Source: Mucilaginibacter myungsuensis (GTDB lineage Bacteria; Bacteroidota; Bacteroidia; Sphingobacteriales; Sphingobacteriaceae). From it: a stretch of DNA of 64,000 bases. Positions 42,564-49,967 of the stretch are shown here, piece by piece. Where the stretch lies: NCBI RefSeq assembly GCF_015222005.1, contig NZ_JADFFL010000001.1, positions 1 through 64,000 of the forward strand, written 5' to 3'. The notes beneath the pieces were generated by a model. The model made no database searches. It was given only the letters and a program-made list of their open reading frames with translations, and was not told the DNA's origin. How positions within the stretch are numbered: position 1 is the stretch's first letter; each line of letters opens with the position of its first letter. Both the position numbers and the translations under genes were made by a program.

Positions 42564-43532
42564 ATGAATCGTATCGACCGCATATCAGCCATATTGATCC
42601 AACTACAATCCCGCCGCATTGTAAAAGCATCTGATATTGCCGAGCGTTTCGATATCAGTCTGCGTACTGTTTACCGCGATGTAAAAACTTTAGAGGAAGC
42701 CGGCGTACCGATCATTGGCGAGGCCGGCGTAGGATACTCCATTATGGATGGTTACCGTCTACCCCCGGTGATGTTCACCAAAGAAGAAGCCACAGCGTTT
42801 TTGACCGCCGAAAAGTTCATCGAGAAGCTAACCGATTCTGATACTACCAGTCAATATCGCTCTGCCATGTATAAGGTTAAAGCTGTGCTCCGTTCGGCTG
42901 ATAAGAACCTGCTGGAGGATATGGACGGAAATATCACTGTAATGAAACCCCGTCGCAGCGACCCGGAACAAGAAGAAAGGAACGCGCTGCAACCTATACT
43001 GAATGGCATTGCTAACAAAAATGTGTTGGGTATAGATTACTTTGCCATGCACAGCCAAACGCATAGCACCAGACATGTAGAACCGGTAGGGGTTTTCTTT
43101 TCGGAAGGTAACTGGCACCTGATCGCGTTCTGTCGTTTACGTAACGATTACCGCGATTTCCGTACCGACCGTATCAAGATGATCTATAACACGGGTATCG
43201 AGTTTGATCAACAACATCCCACGCTTAAAGAGTATCTAAAGCAGGTGGCACATGAACAAAAACTGAATACGGTGATCATGAACGTCGACAAAAAGGCGAT
43301 CAGCTATATCGATTCTCAGAAGTACTATAACGGCTACGTATCACAAGAAGATATGGGCGATACCGTTCAAATGACATTCTTAACACTGTCCATCGAAGGC
43401 TTTGCCCGCTGGTACATGATGTTCGGCGACTATGCCCGTATCATTGGTCCGCAACATTTGAAGGACCGCATCAGGCAATTGTACGATAAAATGCTGAGCA
43501 ATATTACCGAAGAGAATTCGGTGACGGTCTGA
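42564..43532 (+). CDS. WYL-domain transcriptional regulator (HTH_11 + WYL)
   Basis: 322 aa. Residues 1-60 are a winged helix (RISAILIQLQSRRIVKASDIAERFDISLRTVYRDVKTLEEAGVPI). Residues about 130-225 form the WYL Sm-like sensor (NVLGIDYFAMHSQTHSTRHVEPVGVFFSEGNWHLIAFCRLRNDYRDFRTDRI). The C-terminal WCX part ends near IRQLYDKML. Such YafY-type proteins are ligand- or nucleic-acid-responsive repressors or activators. Its target is not evident; the divergent DUF2007 gene and its own promoter are the first candidates. Confidence 0.92.
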   Translation: MNRIDRISAILIQLQSRRIVKASDIAERFDISLRTVYRDVKTLEEAGVPIIGEAGVGYSIMDGYRLPPVMFTKEEATAFLTAEKFIEKLTDSDTTSQYRSAMYKVKAVLRSADKNLLEDMDGNITVMKPRRSDPEQEERNALQPILNGIANKNVLGIDYFAMHSQTHSTRHVEPVGVFFSEGNWHLIAFCRLRNDYRDFRTDRIKMIYNTGIEFDQQHPTLKEYLKQVAHEQKLNTVIMNVDKKAISYIDSQKYYNGYVSQEDMGDTVQMTFLTLSIEGFARWYMMFGDYARIIGPQHLKDRIRQLYDKMLSNITEENSVTV

Positions 43533-43620
43533 AGCTTAACACCGGCGTTCTTTAGCAATACGCTATTCGTAAAAACAAGACGCCGAACACACGGTTATAA
43601 GGCTATAATCTACATCAACC

Positions 43621-44106
43621 GTGAAAATAGTTATCACCAAACCCCACTGGCAAGTTATAGCGTTAGGCATATTGGCAGGCATGCGCTCCATGTCGGCTCC
43701 GGCCGTAAGCAGCAGGATGCTAAATAAACGCCCAAGCCGCAGGCTTAACCATACACCTTTACAAACGCTACAGTCTCCAGCTGCCGCTAATGTACTTACC
43801 GGCATAGCCGTAGGTGAATTGGTAGGGGATAAGTTACCCACTGCTCCCGACCGTATAGCCCCCGTGACATTGGTGGGGCGTTGTATTAACGGTGCTATCT
43901 CGGGTGCCGGGATCTACAAAGCGGCAGGCGGCAAGTGGTACACCGGGGCTGTACTTGGTGGTATCACCGCTATAGCTGCCACCTATGGTAGTTTTTACTT
44001 ACGTAAGGCGATAGTTAAGCAAGCGCATTTAATTGATCCGGTGGTAGGGCTGATAGAGGACACCATCGTCCTTGGAGCTGGCGTAGCACTTGTTGAGACC
44101 GCCTAA
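43621..44106 (+). CDS. DUF4126-like membrane protein
   Basis: 161 aa, starting at GTG 43621; the first in-frame ATG would remove the first helix. Hydrophobic and glycine-rich: WQVIALGILAGMRSMSAPAVSS, GIAVGELVGDKLPTAPDR, GAISGAGIYKAAGGKWYTGAVLGGITAIAATYGSFYL and a last helix TIVLGAGVALVETA. The pattern resembles DUF4126, a small membrane family of unknown role. It lies 88 nt after the WYL regulator gene and may be its target. Confidence 0.6.
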   Translation: MKIVITKPHWQVIALGILAGMRSMSAPAVSSRMLNKRPSRRLNHTPLQTLQSPAAANVLTGIAVGELVGDKLPTAPDRIAPVTLVGRCINGAISGAGIYKAAGGKWYTGAVLGGITAIAATYGSFYLRKAIVKQAHLIDPVVGLIEDTIVLGAGVALVETA

Positions 44107-44149
44107 GTACTGACTTTTATGTAGTTGCTGCGTCATGATATGGCATCGA

Positions 44150-44181
44150 TTGCGGAGTATCTATAAAATTTGATAATTTTG
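44150..44181 (+). promoter_or_regulatory. Promoter of the TetR gene
   Basis: TTG (44150-44152), 21 nt, TAATTTTG (44174-44181), an exact consensus. Predicted leader about 32 nt. Confidence 0.7.
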
Positions 44182-44219
44182 TTTAAAAAGTCAGGAATTT
44201 TAGGCTTCTTTAAAGAATA

Positions 44220-44837
44220 ATGAGTTCAGTAAACGCCCCACAGGATATAAAACGCGAAAAGATATTAGACGCGTCGTACCAGCGATTTTTACATTACGGC
44301 TATTCTAAAACTACCATGAATGAGATCGCGGGCGATCTTGCCATGTCTAAAGCCTTGCTGTATTATTACTTCCCCGATAAAAGCCAGCTTTATGTGGCAG
44401 TAATGAACAAACTGGCTACGGATTTTATCAACGTCCTGACCGAAAAGGTTGCTGCATCCACCGATCTGCTGAGTGCTTTTAAAGCCCAGATAGACAATCA
44501 CCATAACTTTATGGTGACCAACTATAACTTCTTCGATTTCTTTAGACTTAACGAGCAGAACATCCCCGCCGAGATATGGGAGATCATTGGAACTATCCAT
44601 CAGACCGAGATCGAGTTATTGAGTGACGCTTTGGTAAAAGATGTTGACGCCGGAAAGGTTACAGCGGTAGAAGTGCCGGTAGATATGATCGATCTGATCC
44701 TTGATGCATTGCACGGCGTAAAGGTCCGCGCTATGTCACATAAGAAGACCGGATTCCCGCTTAAGGAGCATTTAGACGAGATCTATCAAAAACGCTTGAC
44801 ACTGATCGAAATATTTGTTAAAGGCTTGGGTTGCTGA
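44220..44837 (+). CDS. TetR/AcrR family transcriptional regulator
   Basis: 205 aa. HTH at residues about 12-58: REKILDASYQRFLHYGYSKTTMNEIAGDLAMSKALLYYYFPDKSQLY. The C-terminal half (about 70-200) is the helical ligand-binding and dimer domain. No adjacent efflux operon or divergent target is present; the next gene on the plus strand is over 3.7 kb away. It may autoregulate through its own promoter at 44150-44181. Confidence 0.92.
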   Translation: MSSVNAPQDIKREKILDASYQRFLHYGYSKTTMNEIAGDLAMSKALLYYYFPDKSQLYVAVMNKLATDFINVLTEKVAASTDLLSAFKAQIDNHHNFMVTNYNFFDFFRLNEQNIPAEIWEIIGTIHQTEIELLSDALVKDVDAGKVTAVEVPVDMIDLILDALHGVKVRAMSHKKTGFPLKEHLDEIYQKRLTLIEIFVKGLGC

Positions 44838-44994
44838 CCTAAATGTCATGTTGCCGTCATAAGCCCAAATAAAGTAGCCGTTGCAACATCTTTATCTGTA
44901 TTTTTGACCATTGTAATTAATTAGTCAGCGCAAGTTGACGAAATATATAAAAGAGACTTCTAAAGTAGAGGTGATTGTTTTAGAGTGATTGAGG

Positions 44995-45025
44995 CGGGCC
45001 GAATGCAAATTCGGTCCGTTTTTTT
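44995..45025 (+). terminator. Intrinsic terminator on the plus strand, 158 nt after tetR
   Basis: Arms CGGGCCGAAT (44995-45004) and ATTCGGTCCG (45009-45018), one G-U, with a 4-nt loop and T7 run at 45019-45025. The T run overlaps the stop codon of the convergent PAP2 gene. It may end tetR or a short separate transcript that begins near 44912 (see findings). Confidence 0.85.
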
Positions 45026-45653
45026 ATGGCTTTTTCATGAACGACATGGATACCGCCGTACCTGCCCCAAGTAATGCCCCGGCGCCAACATCCGTAGGGT
45101 AGTGTACGCCTAAATAGCTTCTGGAATAACCCACAGTGCCCGCCCATAAAAAGGACGGCGCGATCACATACCACTTAGGATAAGCGATAGACACTGCCGT
45201 AGCTGTGGCCATGGTAGATGATGTATGCCCCGATGGAAACGAATAGTAGCTGGCCTCGTAAACAGGGATTATCTTAATGTTTTTAATAAAAGGTCTTGGG
45301 CGTTTCACGATCAGTTTGATCAGCGCCGTTGCACCTATTGTAATTGCGGTACTACTGGCCACGTACAACGCGTTCTGGCGTAATTGTTGATCGTTGGAGA
45401 TAACGCCGCCAATGAACATTCCTGCCGGGATACCGATCTCACCGTATTTATAAGAGTTGGACATAAACATGTAAAACCCTGTCTTTTTAGGCGTACGATG
45501 GCTGGCCAGGTCTATCATGATCCTATCATCCCATTGTTGTATGCTCGACTGCTGAGCCATGGCCTTGCCCGGGAACGTCATCAACAACATCAGTTGACCA
45601 ACAAACATCCCCCAAAAAGATAGCTTAAGTTTCGATAATGACGGGTATTGCAT
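45024..45653 (-). CDS. PAP2-family phosphatase (lipid phosphatase-like)
   Basis: 209 aa from the ATG at 45653; the open frame to 45752 would run through the terminator at 45671-45719. Signal peptide ending near AMAQ, then membrane helices. Phosphatase motifs are complete: KLIVKRPRPF (C1), YYSFPSGHTSSTMA (C2) and YSRSYLGVHYPTDVGAG (C3). The enzyme removes phosphate from lipid phosphates such as undecaprenyl diphosphate or phosphatidic acid, or from lipid A, on the outer face of the inner membrane. It stands alone between two terminators. Confidence 0.9.
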   Translation of the reverse strand: MQYPSLSKLKLSFWGMFVGQLMLLMTFPGKAMAQQSSIQQWDDRIMIDLASHRTPKKTGFYMFMSNSYKYGEIGIPAGMFIGGVISNDQQLRQNALYVASSTAITIGATALIKLIVKRPRPFIKNIKIIPVYEASYYSFPSGHTSSTMATATAVSIAYPKWYVIAPSFLWAGTVGYSRSYLGVHYPTDVGAGALLGAGTAVSMSFMKKP

Positions 45654-45670
45654 ACCACGAAGGTACGCAC

Positions 45671-45719
45671 AAAAAAAGAACCTTTCAATGTTCGGCAAGC
45701 AAACACAAAAAGGTTCTTT
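45671..45719 (-). terminator. Terminator after the SCO1/cytochrome operon
   Basis: Arms 45675-45685 and 45709-45719 (AAAGAACCTTT and AAAGGTTCTTT) pair perfectly over 11 bp with a 23-nt loop; on the minus strand a T tract follows. It separates the copper/cytochrome operon from the PAP2 gene. Confidence 0.75.
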
Positions 45720-45758
45720 ACAATTTATAGCGCTCAGGCAAGTATAACTCAAACCAAC

Positions 45759-46175
45759 TTACCGGCAGTTTTTCAGATCCCGCGTCACATCATCATTGCT
45801 GATCAGTCCGACTTTGTTACCGAATGAATTGCCTACGTAAGTTAATACCTGTGCTATCTCCATTGGCGCAAGTTCGGCAGGTGGCATTTCGCTATCAAAT
45901 TCCTTACCTGCTACGGTGATCTTACCCTTAATGCCTTTACTGAGCAAGCAGGCCAGCATATTCTTATTCCGGCTGATGTAGGCGGTGTCGGTCAACGGCG
46001 GTATCAATGCTGCCAACCCCTGACCTTTATCGCCATGGCAATTTTGACAATGGTTCTGATACTCAACCAATCCGGCTGTGTAATAGCGCTTAAACTCGAT
46101 ATCCTCGGCCGTTTGGCAGCTGGCGATAGCGATCACCACCGTCAAAAATGAAGCTATGATCCATACCGCTCTCAT
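45759..46175 (-). CDS. Lipoprotein-anchored mono-haem cytochrome c
   Basis: 138 aa. Lipobox IASC at residues about 17-20. CQNCHGDKGQG binds one haem c, and a Met ligand is likely in SEMPPAE. SCO1 and cytochrome genes in the same unit (4-nt overlap with 46172-46828) suggest a role in terminal respiration. It is the last gene of the minus-strand unit 47915-45759. Confidence 0.9.
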   Translation of the reverse strand: MRAVWIIASFLTVVIAIASCQTAEDIEFKRYYTAGLVEYQNHCQNCHGDKGQGLAALIPPLTDTAYISRNKNMLACLLSKGIKGKITVAGKEFDSEMPPAELAPMEIAQVLTYVGNSFGNKVGLISNDDVTRDLKNCR

Positions 46176-46828
46176 TGTGCCACGCGTTGCTCAGGCTCGG
46201 CCTGAAGGGTTTTGATATCGGCGATCAGCTTGGTAACCTCGGTGGTAACTGTGCCGTCGTACGTGCCACGGATGTGTTTCTGCTTGTCTATCAGGATAAA
46301 CCAACCATCGTGTACATGCCCGCCCGGGACGGATGCATCCTCGGCTACAGACGTTAAATAGCTGGTAGCCAATTTGTAGGTCTCGTCCTTGCCGCTTTGT
46401 AGCAACCACCAGCTTTGGCCGCTGATGCCTAATTTATCGGCATACTTTTTCAATACAGGTACACTGTCGTACTTAGGGTCGATACTGTAAGACAGGATCT
46501 TAAAGTTATCATCGGCCTTGTATGCATTATACACGTTAAGCATATTGCGGTGCATGGTAGGGCAGATGGACGGGCAACTGGTGAAGAAGAAATCGGCTAC
46601 ATAGATCTTGCCTTTCAGATTGTTATCTGTAATGCTGTCGCCATACTGGTTCACAAATTTGAAAGGGGGGATGGTTTGATAAACGGTATCCGTAACCTCT
46701 TTACCATCAACGGTTTTTGTCTCCGCATCGCGATGACCAAGGATGGGCAAGCGGTTACTTTTATTATCGCCACAGGCGGCCATGAACATCGTCAGGCCGA
46801 CTGCAAATAGAATGATCGGCTTCCTCAT
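46172..46828 (-). CDS. SCO1/SenC-family copper chaperone
   Basis: 218 aa. Lipoprotein signal (FMAACG). Thioredoxin-like fold with copper-binding C85 and C89 in FTSCPSICPTMH and a histidine in GGHVHDGWF (H171/H173). SCO proteins deliver copper to the Cu-A site of cytochrome c oxidase or keep it reduced. It abuts 46829-47236 (0-nt gap) and overlaps the cytochrome c gene by 4 nt, supporting one oxidase-assembly operon. Confidence 0.93.
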   Translation of the reverse strand: MRKPIILFAVGLTMFMAACGDNKSNRLPILGHRDAETKTVDGKEVTDTVYQTIPPFKFVNQYGDSITDNNLKGKIYVADFFFTSCPSICPTMHRNMLNVYNAYKADDNFKILSYSIDPKYDSVPVLKKYADKLGISGQSWWLLQSGKDETYKLATSYLTSVAEDASVPGGHVHDGWFILIDKQKHIRGTYDGTVTTEVTKLIADIKTLQAEPEQRVAQ

Positions 46829-47236
46829 TTACTTAGCCTCCAAAAATTGCTTACTGTCGGCTATAGCCTTGTTAACCAGCGAATCCACACGGTGGATCTG
46901 TTTATGCTGCTCGCCCAAATAGTTCATGATATCCGCATGCTGCTTACCAGAAAAGTCCGGGTCGAATTTGTGCATCCAGGTCTCCATGGCGCTTTCGGCC
47001 AGGATCAGTTTGCCACGCAGGTCGGCTATGGTTTTGCGGGTGAGGGTATCCGTGTTAGGCTTCAGGTAAAGGCTGTCCAGTTCGGCTTGGTATTTCATAG
47101 CGGTGCCGGTGCGGGCCATCACGCTGTCGTGAATGGCGATCACGGCGTCCATCTGTTTTTTCTCGGCTGCTTTTTCATCCGAACAAGAGGCTAAAAAAAA
47201 GCTTGCAAAAAGCGCGATAATTATCGTTTTTTTCAT
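46829..47236 (-). CDS. Small helical lipoprotein, unknown function
   Basis: 135 aa. Lipobox LASC near residue 18 (IALFASFFLASCSDEKAAEKK). The mature chain is almost entirely helical and charged (MDAVIAIHDSVMARTGTAMKYQAELDSL, HKQIHRVDSLVNKAI), probably a two- or three-helix bundle. Similar proteins accompany SCO1 genes in Bacteroidota, sometimes labelled viral A-type inclusion proteins; the true role is unknown. Its stop abuts the SCO1 start. Confidence 0.75.
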   Translation of the reverse strand: MKKTIIIALFASFFLASCSDEKAAEKKQMDAVIAIHDSVMARTGTAMKYQAELDSLYLKPNTDTLTRKTIADLRGKLILAESAMETWMHKFDPDFSGKQHADIMNYLGEQHKQIHRVDSLVNKAIADSKQFLEAK

Positions 47237-47264
47237 GTTTTTCCGTCGTTTTTTGATGTTTTTT

Positions 47265-47474
47265 TTAACTTTTTTCTACCAGTTCCATTTTGCATTTAGG
47301 GCAGGTACCAGGCTTGTCGGCAACCACATCCGCATCCATTGGACAGGTATATTTTTTGGCTGTGGTGGTCCTGTTGGTGTCGGCAGCTGCGTGACCTTTA
47401 TGTTCGGATGATGAGCCACAGCTAACGGCGGCTATCGAAGTAAATAAGCTTAGTATGATGATGAAATACTTCAT
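47265..47474 (-). CDS. Lipoprotein with heavy-metal-binding domain
   Basis: 69 aa. Lipobox VSCG, a His-containing linker (SEHKGHAAAD), then YTCPMDADVVADKPGTCPKC, the YTCPMHP-type heavy-metal-binding domain found at the ends of CopB/CusB-like proteins. It probably binds copper or silver in the periplasm. It lies 28 nt before the helical lipoprotein gene and 66 nt after the small membrane protein gene. Confidence 0.88.
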   Translation of the reverse strand: MKYFIIILSLFTSIAAVSCGSSSEHKGHAAADTNRTTTAKKYTCPMDADVVADKPGTCPKCKMELVEKS

Positions 47475-47540
47475 GTTGTTTGGTTTTGTATCGTTATAAA
47501 TTGAATAGTCGGTTGGCAGCCAACACTAATAGAATCGATT

Positions 47541-47915
47541 TTAAACTGATAACTTCGGCGGCTGCAAGATAGGATAGATGACCGCTTGCAAAGCCATATC
47601 CCGATAGCTATCCGGAAATGCCTGTAACAGGGTAGACGAAAACATGAACCTATTCGCACCAGTAAAGAATACCTGTTGGATAAGTTCCTTTTGCGCCTGG
47701 CGTTCGTTGTTCTTTTCTTTTTCCTCGGCTTGCTTTACTTTTTTCATGAAATAGCAATGGCCGTTACAGTTCAGTTGTGGCTTGTCGCGGTTTTCGCAGA
47801 GGGTAGTGGCGATGTAGCGCTGGTTCATTTCAAAACCCGCGAACACCACCAGCTTACTAAAGCCAGAGCCGATAATGCAGAAAATAAGCAATATGGTTAA
47901 CGCGCGTTGAAACAT
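47541..47915 (-). CDS. Small membrane protein with Cys motif, copper operon leader gene
   Basis: 124 aa. An N-terminal membrane anchor (FQRALTILLIFCIIGSGFSKLVVF) precedes LCENRDKPQLNCNGHCYFMKKV, three cysteines in a C-x9-C-x3-C pattern suited to metal binding, then a helical charged stretch (QAEEKEKNNERQAQKEL). A Bacteroidota-specific family without a name that I can give; it often lies near copper genes. It is the first gene of the unit ending at 45759, with a strong promoter directly upstream. Confidence 0.7.
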   Translation of the reverse strand: MFQRALTILLIFCIIGSGFSKLVVFAGFEMNQRYIATTLCENRDKPQLNCNGHCYFMKKVKQAEEKEKNNERQAQKELIQQVFFTGANRFMFSSTLLQAFPDSYRDMALQAVIYPILQPPKLSV

Positions 47916-47920
47916 GGCCG

Positions 47921-47952
47921 CAAAGTTAACAGGAAATGCTTAGTACCCCAAA
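47921..47952 (-). promoter_or_regulatory. Promoter of the copper/cytochrome operon
   Basis: The minus strand has TTTG (47952-47949), 20 nt, TAACTTTG (47928-47921), an exact consensus. The box ends 5 nt before the ATG (47915), so the transcript would be leaderless or nearly so. Confidence 0.7.
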
Positions 47953-47987
47953 CACTAAGCCGTCATTTTAAGGGTACTGTTGATGGT

Positions 47988-48449
47988 CTACAATAAACCT
48001 CTCGAAAACAGGATATGATCCGTTCCGGGCAGTTGCAGACCTGCTTGTTTAAGATAGATGCCGATCTGTCCGCGGTGGTGGGTACCGTGGTTCAAAACCT
48101 GGGTGATCACATCGGTGATCGCTGTGTTGAATTCTGTCCCTGCCGAATTTTGATAGCTGACGGTGCTTGTCAATATATCATCGCTCTGACCATTCAGCCA
48201 TTCCTTCCAGGCCGCATGATGTGATATGATAGACGGGCGTAATTCCTCCAACGTTGAGTCCGGCCAAAGCGGGCCACCGGGTGCGTTGAGCTTTTTAGCG
48301 CGGAGCAGCCAGGTATTTTGAGCGGCCATCATGTGGGCGAATATTTTAACGGTCTCGTAAGGTGCTGTGCCTGAGGTGGTCATCAGGTCGAGTAGTTTTA
48401 TGCTGGCAGCTTTGTCGTAATCGAATAGTTTTGAAAAGTAATTGATCAT
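47988..48449 (-). CDS. DinB family protein
   Basis: 153 aa. Metal histidines are in VKIFAHMMAAQNTWLLRA and in VLNHGTHHRGQIGIYLKQAG, and one is in the central helix SIISHHAAWKEWL. A putative metal-dependent hydrolase or transferase, cytoplasmic; substrate unknown. It stands alone, divergent from the Cys-domain genes at 48600, and is the third DinB gene of the window. Confidence 0.9.
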   Translation of the reverse strand: MINYFSKLFDYDKAASIKLLDLMTTSGTAPYETVKIFAHMMAAQNTWLLRAKKLNAPGGPLWPDSTLEELRPSIISHHAAWKEWLNGQSDDILTSTVSYQNSAGTEFNTAITDVITQVLNHGTHHRGQIGIYLKQAGLQLPGTDHILFSRGLL

Positions 48450-48492
48450 AGGTTGTTATTATATTGCCGGTCGTGCATGTGACGCCGGCGGA

Positions 48493-48500
48493 CAAATTTA
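48493..48500 (-). promoter_or_regulatory. -7 box of the DinB gene
   Basis: The minus strand has TAAATTTG (48500-48493), an exact TAnnTTTG, with a leader of about 40 nt. The TTG upstream is only 10 nt away, so the -33 element is not supported. Confidence 0.4.
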
Positions 48501-48599
48501 GGTTTCCGTACAATAGCATAGTTAGTAGTCTGAAAAATATTTTGCCGGAGATTGTGGAAACACATTGGCCGATGCATCCTACCTGCAAACAAACCAAAT

Positions 48600-49346
48600 A
48601 TGCAGACCGATATCACCAACATCAGCATCCCCCAAAACTGCGCAGAATCATGGAACAAGATGACACAAAACAACGATGGCCGTTTTTGTACCGCCTGCGC
48701 AAGTACAGTTGTCGACTTTACGGCTATGTCACCCGATGAAGTTATCGCATACCTCACCGCGTCACCAAAAACTTGTGGGCGTTTTGGTGCAACCCAGTTA
48801 GATCGCATCAACGAGCAACTAAAAGAACAGCCATTATTTGCTCCTAACTTTTGGAAGCGCGTAATGGTAGCCGCTACAGTTTTCTTTACCACACAACAAG
48901 TTGTAAAGGCGCAGGACAATGCCGCAATAACGATCAAAACAGAGCAGGTGCCTGTTGAGAAAAGTGTTATTAGCGACCCAACAGCGATAAAGCCTGAGCC
49001 TGTTGCCTTACGTAATGTACATGGTAAAGTGACCGATCTGGTTGCTAAATTCACGTTACCCGGTGCTACGGTTTATGTAAACGGAAAGGTAGTGACGGCG
49101 ACCGATGCCAAAGGAGAATTTTGCCTTGCGCTGCCGGTTTCACGCATAGTTATAGCTGTTAAGTCTTTAGGTTATGCTCAAACTGAGTTGAAAGTAAAGG
49201 CTGGTAGCGAAGAAGAAACAATCGAGGTAGCATTAAAAGAAGGCCCGGGTGCGGTAATGAGCCGGACCGTCATCCGTAGAGCTTCTTTACCAAAACGGTT
49301 GTACAACCGCCTTATCAAGCTGCCTATCAAAAAGATATTCGGTTAA
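48600..49346 (+). CDS. Cys-domain membrane protein with periplasmic carboxypeptidase-regulatory-like domain
   Basis: 248 aa from the ATG at 48600, which gives the conserved N-terminus MQTDITNISIPQNC shared with the next gene. Residues about 8-75 carry a Cys pattern: C14, then W-x-x-M, GRFCTACASTVVDFTAMS and TCGRFGATQLDRIN. A membrane span follows at about 88-104 (VMVAATVFFTTQQVV), then a beta domain (about 140-205; VHGKVTDLVAKFTLPGATVYVN ... TDAKGEFCLALP) of carboxypeptidase-regulatory type. The topology resembles an anti-sigma factor, but no sigma factor is adjacent. It is paralogous to 49377-49967. Confidence 0.7.
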   Translation: MQTDITNISIPQNCAESWNKMTQNNDGRFCTACASTVVDFTAMSPDEVIAYLTASPKTCGRFGATQLDRINEQLKEQPLFAPNFWKRVMVAATVFFTTQQVVKAQDNAAITIKTEQVPVEKSVISDPTAIKPEPVALRNVHGKVTDLVAKFTLPGATVYVNGKVVTATDAKGEFCLALPVSRIVIAVKSLGYAQTELKVKAGSEEETIEVALKEGPGAVMSRTVIRRASLPKRLYNRLIKLPIKKIFG

Positions 49347-49376
49347 GAAATAAACACCGATCCTTAGCAACGGAAC

Positions 49377-49967
49377 ATGCAAACCAATATCACTAACATA
49401 AGCATCCCTACTCCATGCCACCAGCAATGGGACGCTATGACCCCCTCCCAAGGCGGCCGCCATTGCGATAGCTGCTGCAAAACAGTTACCGACTTTACCC
49501 GGATGAGCGACGGACAGGTCATCGACTTTTTAAGCCGGTCACAAAACACCTGCGGCAGGATAGAGCCGTGGCAGATCAGCAGCGTGAACAGGCAGCTGGC
49601 ACAACCGCTAAAGCAACAGAGTTACCGGCGGGGGGTGGTTGCAACGGTGTTATTGATGTTCGCTGTAGCATCGGGCCATGCACAAACCAAATTGAAAGCT
49701 AAACAGATACATAAAACCGAAGTTGCCAAACCGATTTTAAGGGCAAAGCCGGATAGCATGGTGATTTACCATCCGGCTTTGAAATTTAACCCCAAAAAAG
49801 ATCCAATTCCGATTTTTAAAAAGGAGGTATCTTTTCCTGCTGTCGAAAATACTGGAGCATATCTTGGAGGTGTGTCAGTAAAAGGGATCGGTATTGTTGA
49901 CCAGAATATACATCCTTTGGGCTTCTTTAACAGTATCGAAGACCTTCTACAAGTACCCCATCGCTAA
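49377..49967 (+). CDS. Second Cys-domain membrane protein (paralogue)
   Basis: 196 aa. The start MQTNITNISIP is nearly identical to the preceding gene. Cys domain (residues about 10-75): PCHQQWDAMTPS, GRHCDSCCKTVTDFTRMSDGQVIDFL, NTCGRIEPWQISSVNRQL. One span (about 87-103, VVATVLLMFAVASGHA), then a periplasmic tail of about 90 residues with no recognised domain (the regulatory-like domain of the neighbour is missing). The 30-nt gap suggests one transcript. Its stop TAA overlaps the minus-strand stop of the TlpA-like gene (49964-49967). This domain is common in Bacteroidota but has no described function that I know. Confidence 0.7.
   Translation: MQTNITNISIPTPCHQQWDAMTPSQGGRHCDSCCKTVTDFTRMSDGQVIDFLSRSQNTCGRIEPWQISSVNRQLAQPLKQQSYRRGVVATVLLMFAVASGHAQTKLKAKQIHKTEVAKPILRAKPDSMVIYHPALKFNPKKDPIPIFKKEVSFPAVENTGAYLGGVSVKGIGIVDQNIHPLGFFNSIEDLLQVPHR

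Noticed and set aside
44838..45023. A tRNA or riboswitch between tetR and PAP2.
   Set aside because: No cloverleaf, no T-loop and no known aptamer pattern; only a promoter-like box and a terminator.
47541..47659. Minus-strand ORF at 47471-47659 between the metal lipoprotein and the first operon gene.
   Set aside because: It overlaps the 3' part of the Cys-motif membrane protein in another frame and has no family features.
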